39,371 bases of DNA from positions 1-39,371 of the forward strand of contig CAYMTN010000021.1 in assembly GCA_964393335.1 (NCBI GenBank), in the 5' to 3' direction. A model generated the notes under the pieces. That model did no database searches. It had not been told where the DNA came from and was given only the letters and a program-made list of their open reading frames with translations. Within the stretch, counting starts at the first letter, position 1. Every line of letters begins with the position of its first letter. This document shows positions 38,691-39,371 of this stretch, piece by piece. A program made the translations under genes and the position numbers. Source of the stretch: CAYMTN01 sp964393335. Its GTDB lineage: Bacteria; Chloroflexota; Anaerolineae; Aggregatilineales; Aggregatilineaceae.

Positions 38691-38706
38691 GAGTCCTCGC
38701 TGACGG

Positions 38707-39371
38707 TCAATCCGCGTCCACGCGCGGCAGCGTGAAATAAAACAGGCTCCCTTCGCCGGGGGCGCTCTCAACCCCGACCTGGCCGTGCATACGCTCGGCG
38801 ATGCGCTGCACGATCGACAGCCCCAGGCCGTGCCCCTCGATACGTGCCTCGCTCAGCCGCGTGAACGGCGTGAACAGCCGCGCCTGTTTGTCATGCGCGA
38901 TGCCCGCGCCGTTGTCGCGTACCCAGAAGCGGACCTCGCCGCCCGGCGGCGCGCTCATGCCCAACTCGATACGCGGCGGATCGCCGCCGTATTTCAGCGC
39001 GTTGCTGATGTAATTCGTCCAAATCTCTTCGACCCAGGCGGGATAACCCTTTACGGGCGGCCAATCGCCATTTTGTACGACGATCTCGGCCTCGCGTTCT
39101 TTGATGGTATAGCGCAGGCGGTCCAGCGCGCTCTTGATGATCACGCCCATTTCCAGGCGCTGGATGGGGACGTCGGCCATTTCGCGCACGCTGGCCAGCA
39201 GCAGCAGCGAATCGACGATGTCGCTCATCATGAAGCCGTAGCGCTCGATGATGCGCATGTATTCCGTGAGGTCTTCGGTCGAAAAGGCCGAAATATCGTC
39301 GGCGACCAGCGACGCGTACCCGATGATGCCGTGCAGCGGGCTTTTGAGGTTATGCGCGACGGTGTGCGCAA
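38707..39371 (-). CDS. Sensor histidine kinase, C-terminal part (cut by window edge)
   Basis: The frame is open to the right edge, giving the last 220 residues or so. It starts in the dimerisation domain with VAHNLKSPLHGIIGYASLV, where the His is the phosphoacceptor. The HATPase domain follows: N box EEIWTNYISNALKYGG, G1 box VRDNGAGIA, F box LFTPFTRL, and G2 box GHGLGLSIV. The end GSLFYFTLPRVDAD is typical. The input domains lie outside the window. It phosphorylates a response regulator, not seen here. The downstream membrane protein at 37515-38690 is 16 bp away. Confidence 0.93.
   Translation of the reverse strand, partial: AHTVAHNLKSPLHGIIGYASLVADDISAFSTEDLTEYMRIIERYGFMMSDIVDSLLLLASVREMADVPIQRLEMGVIIKSALDRLRYTIKEREAEIVVQNGDWPPVKGYPAWVEEIWTNYISNALKYGGDPPRIELGMSAPPGGEVRFWVRDNGAGIAHDKQARLFTPFTRLSEARIEGHGLGLSIVQRIAERMHGQVGVESAPGEGSLFYFTLPRVDAD

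Overview
The window is GC-rich bacterial chromosome with dense coding on both strands. The gene content (a hrcA/grpE/dnaK/dnaJ/prmA heat-shock block, a PHP-type DnaE, an acyl-CoA mutase with acyl-CoA dehydrogenase and epimerase, many secreted beta-propeller, SH3 and 2TM proteins, DUF5680) and the style of the intergenic repeats suggest a member of the Chloroflexota, perhaps Anaerolineae. No rRNA, tRNA or other phylogenetic marker is visible, so the assignment is an inference.

Layout. 1-2350: thioredoxin with its own promoter and terminator, then a lower-GC patch with a seven-bladed TolB/PD40-type secreted protein and a truncated transposase. 2396-13614: heat-shock block in the order hrcA ... 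grpE-dnaK-dnaJ ... prmA. This is the order known from Firmicutes, but it is interrupted by an S33-type hydrolase, an M29-like protein that lacks three of five metal ligands, and a Thr-Pro-rich SH3b/excalibur membrane protein. hrcA has a promoter whose -10 box lies in a symmetric three-half-site operator; no CIRCE element was seen. dnaK ends in a terminator and dnaJ has its own promoter. 13675-17892: MutS-family ATPase without mismatch-recognition domains, a secreted propeller protein and an SDR oxidoreductase, bordered by 7-bp tandem repeats.

18067-20923: a compact regulatory locus. A PadR-type repressor has two TTGAATTCAA palindromes, one inside its promoter spacer and one just after the start point. 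Two small uncharacterised proteins lie downstream of it, a catechol-2,3-dioxygenase-like gene diverges from it, and two more tiny genes converge on it. 21145-26695: a STAS-like protein, the replicative polymerase DnaE with a 200-residue disordered insert, and two 2TM-domain proteins.

26988-33257: acyl-CoA mutase coupled to a GT39/PMT-like glycosyltransferase, an acyl-CoA dehydrogenase, and a five-TM protein carrying a clan GH-A-like glycosidase domain. The mutase has the Phe89/Gln207 pair of isobutyryl-CoA mutase rather than the Tyr/Arg pair of methylmalonyl-CoA mutase. 33272-39371: a STAS-like protein, methylmalonyl-CoA epimerase, a TPR protein and a VOC protein diverging around a LexA-like box, a DUF5680 protein, a 27-codon relic of a metallophosphoesterase, a secreted protein with two internal repeats, and a membrane protein downstream of a histidine kinase cut by the right edge.

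The strongest leads are the PadR locus, the acyl-CoA mutase substrate switch, the membrane-tethered GH-A-like protein, the degenerate M29 protein, the hrcA operator, and a dispersed family of heptanucleotide tandem repeats.
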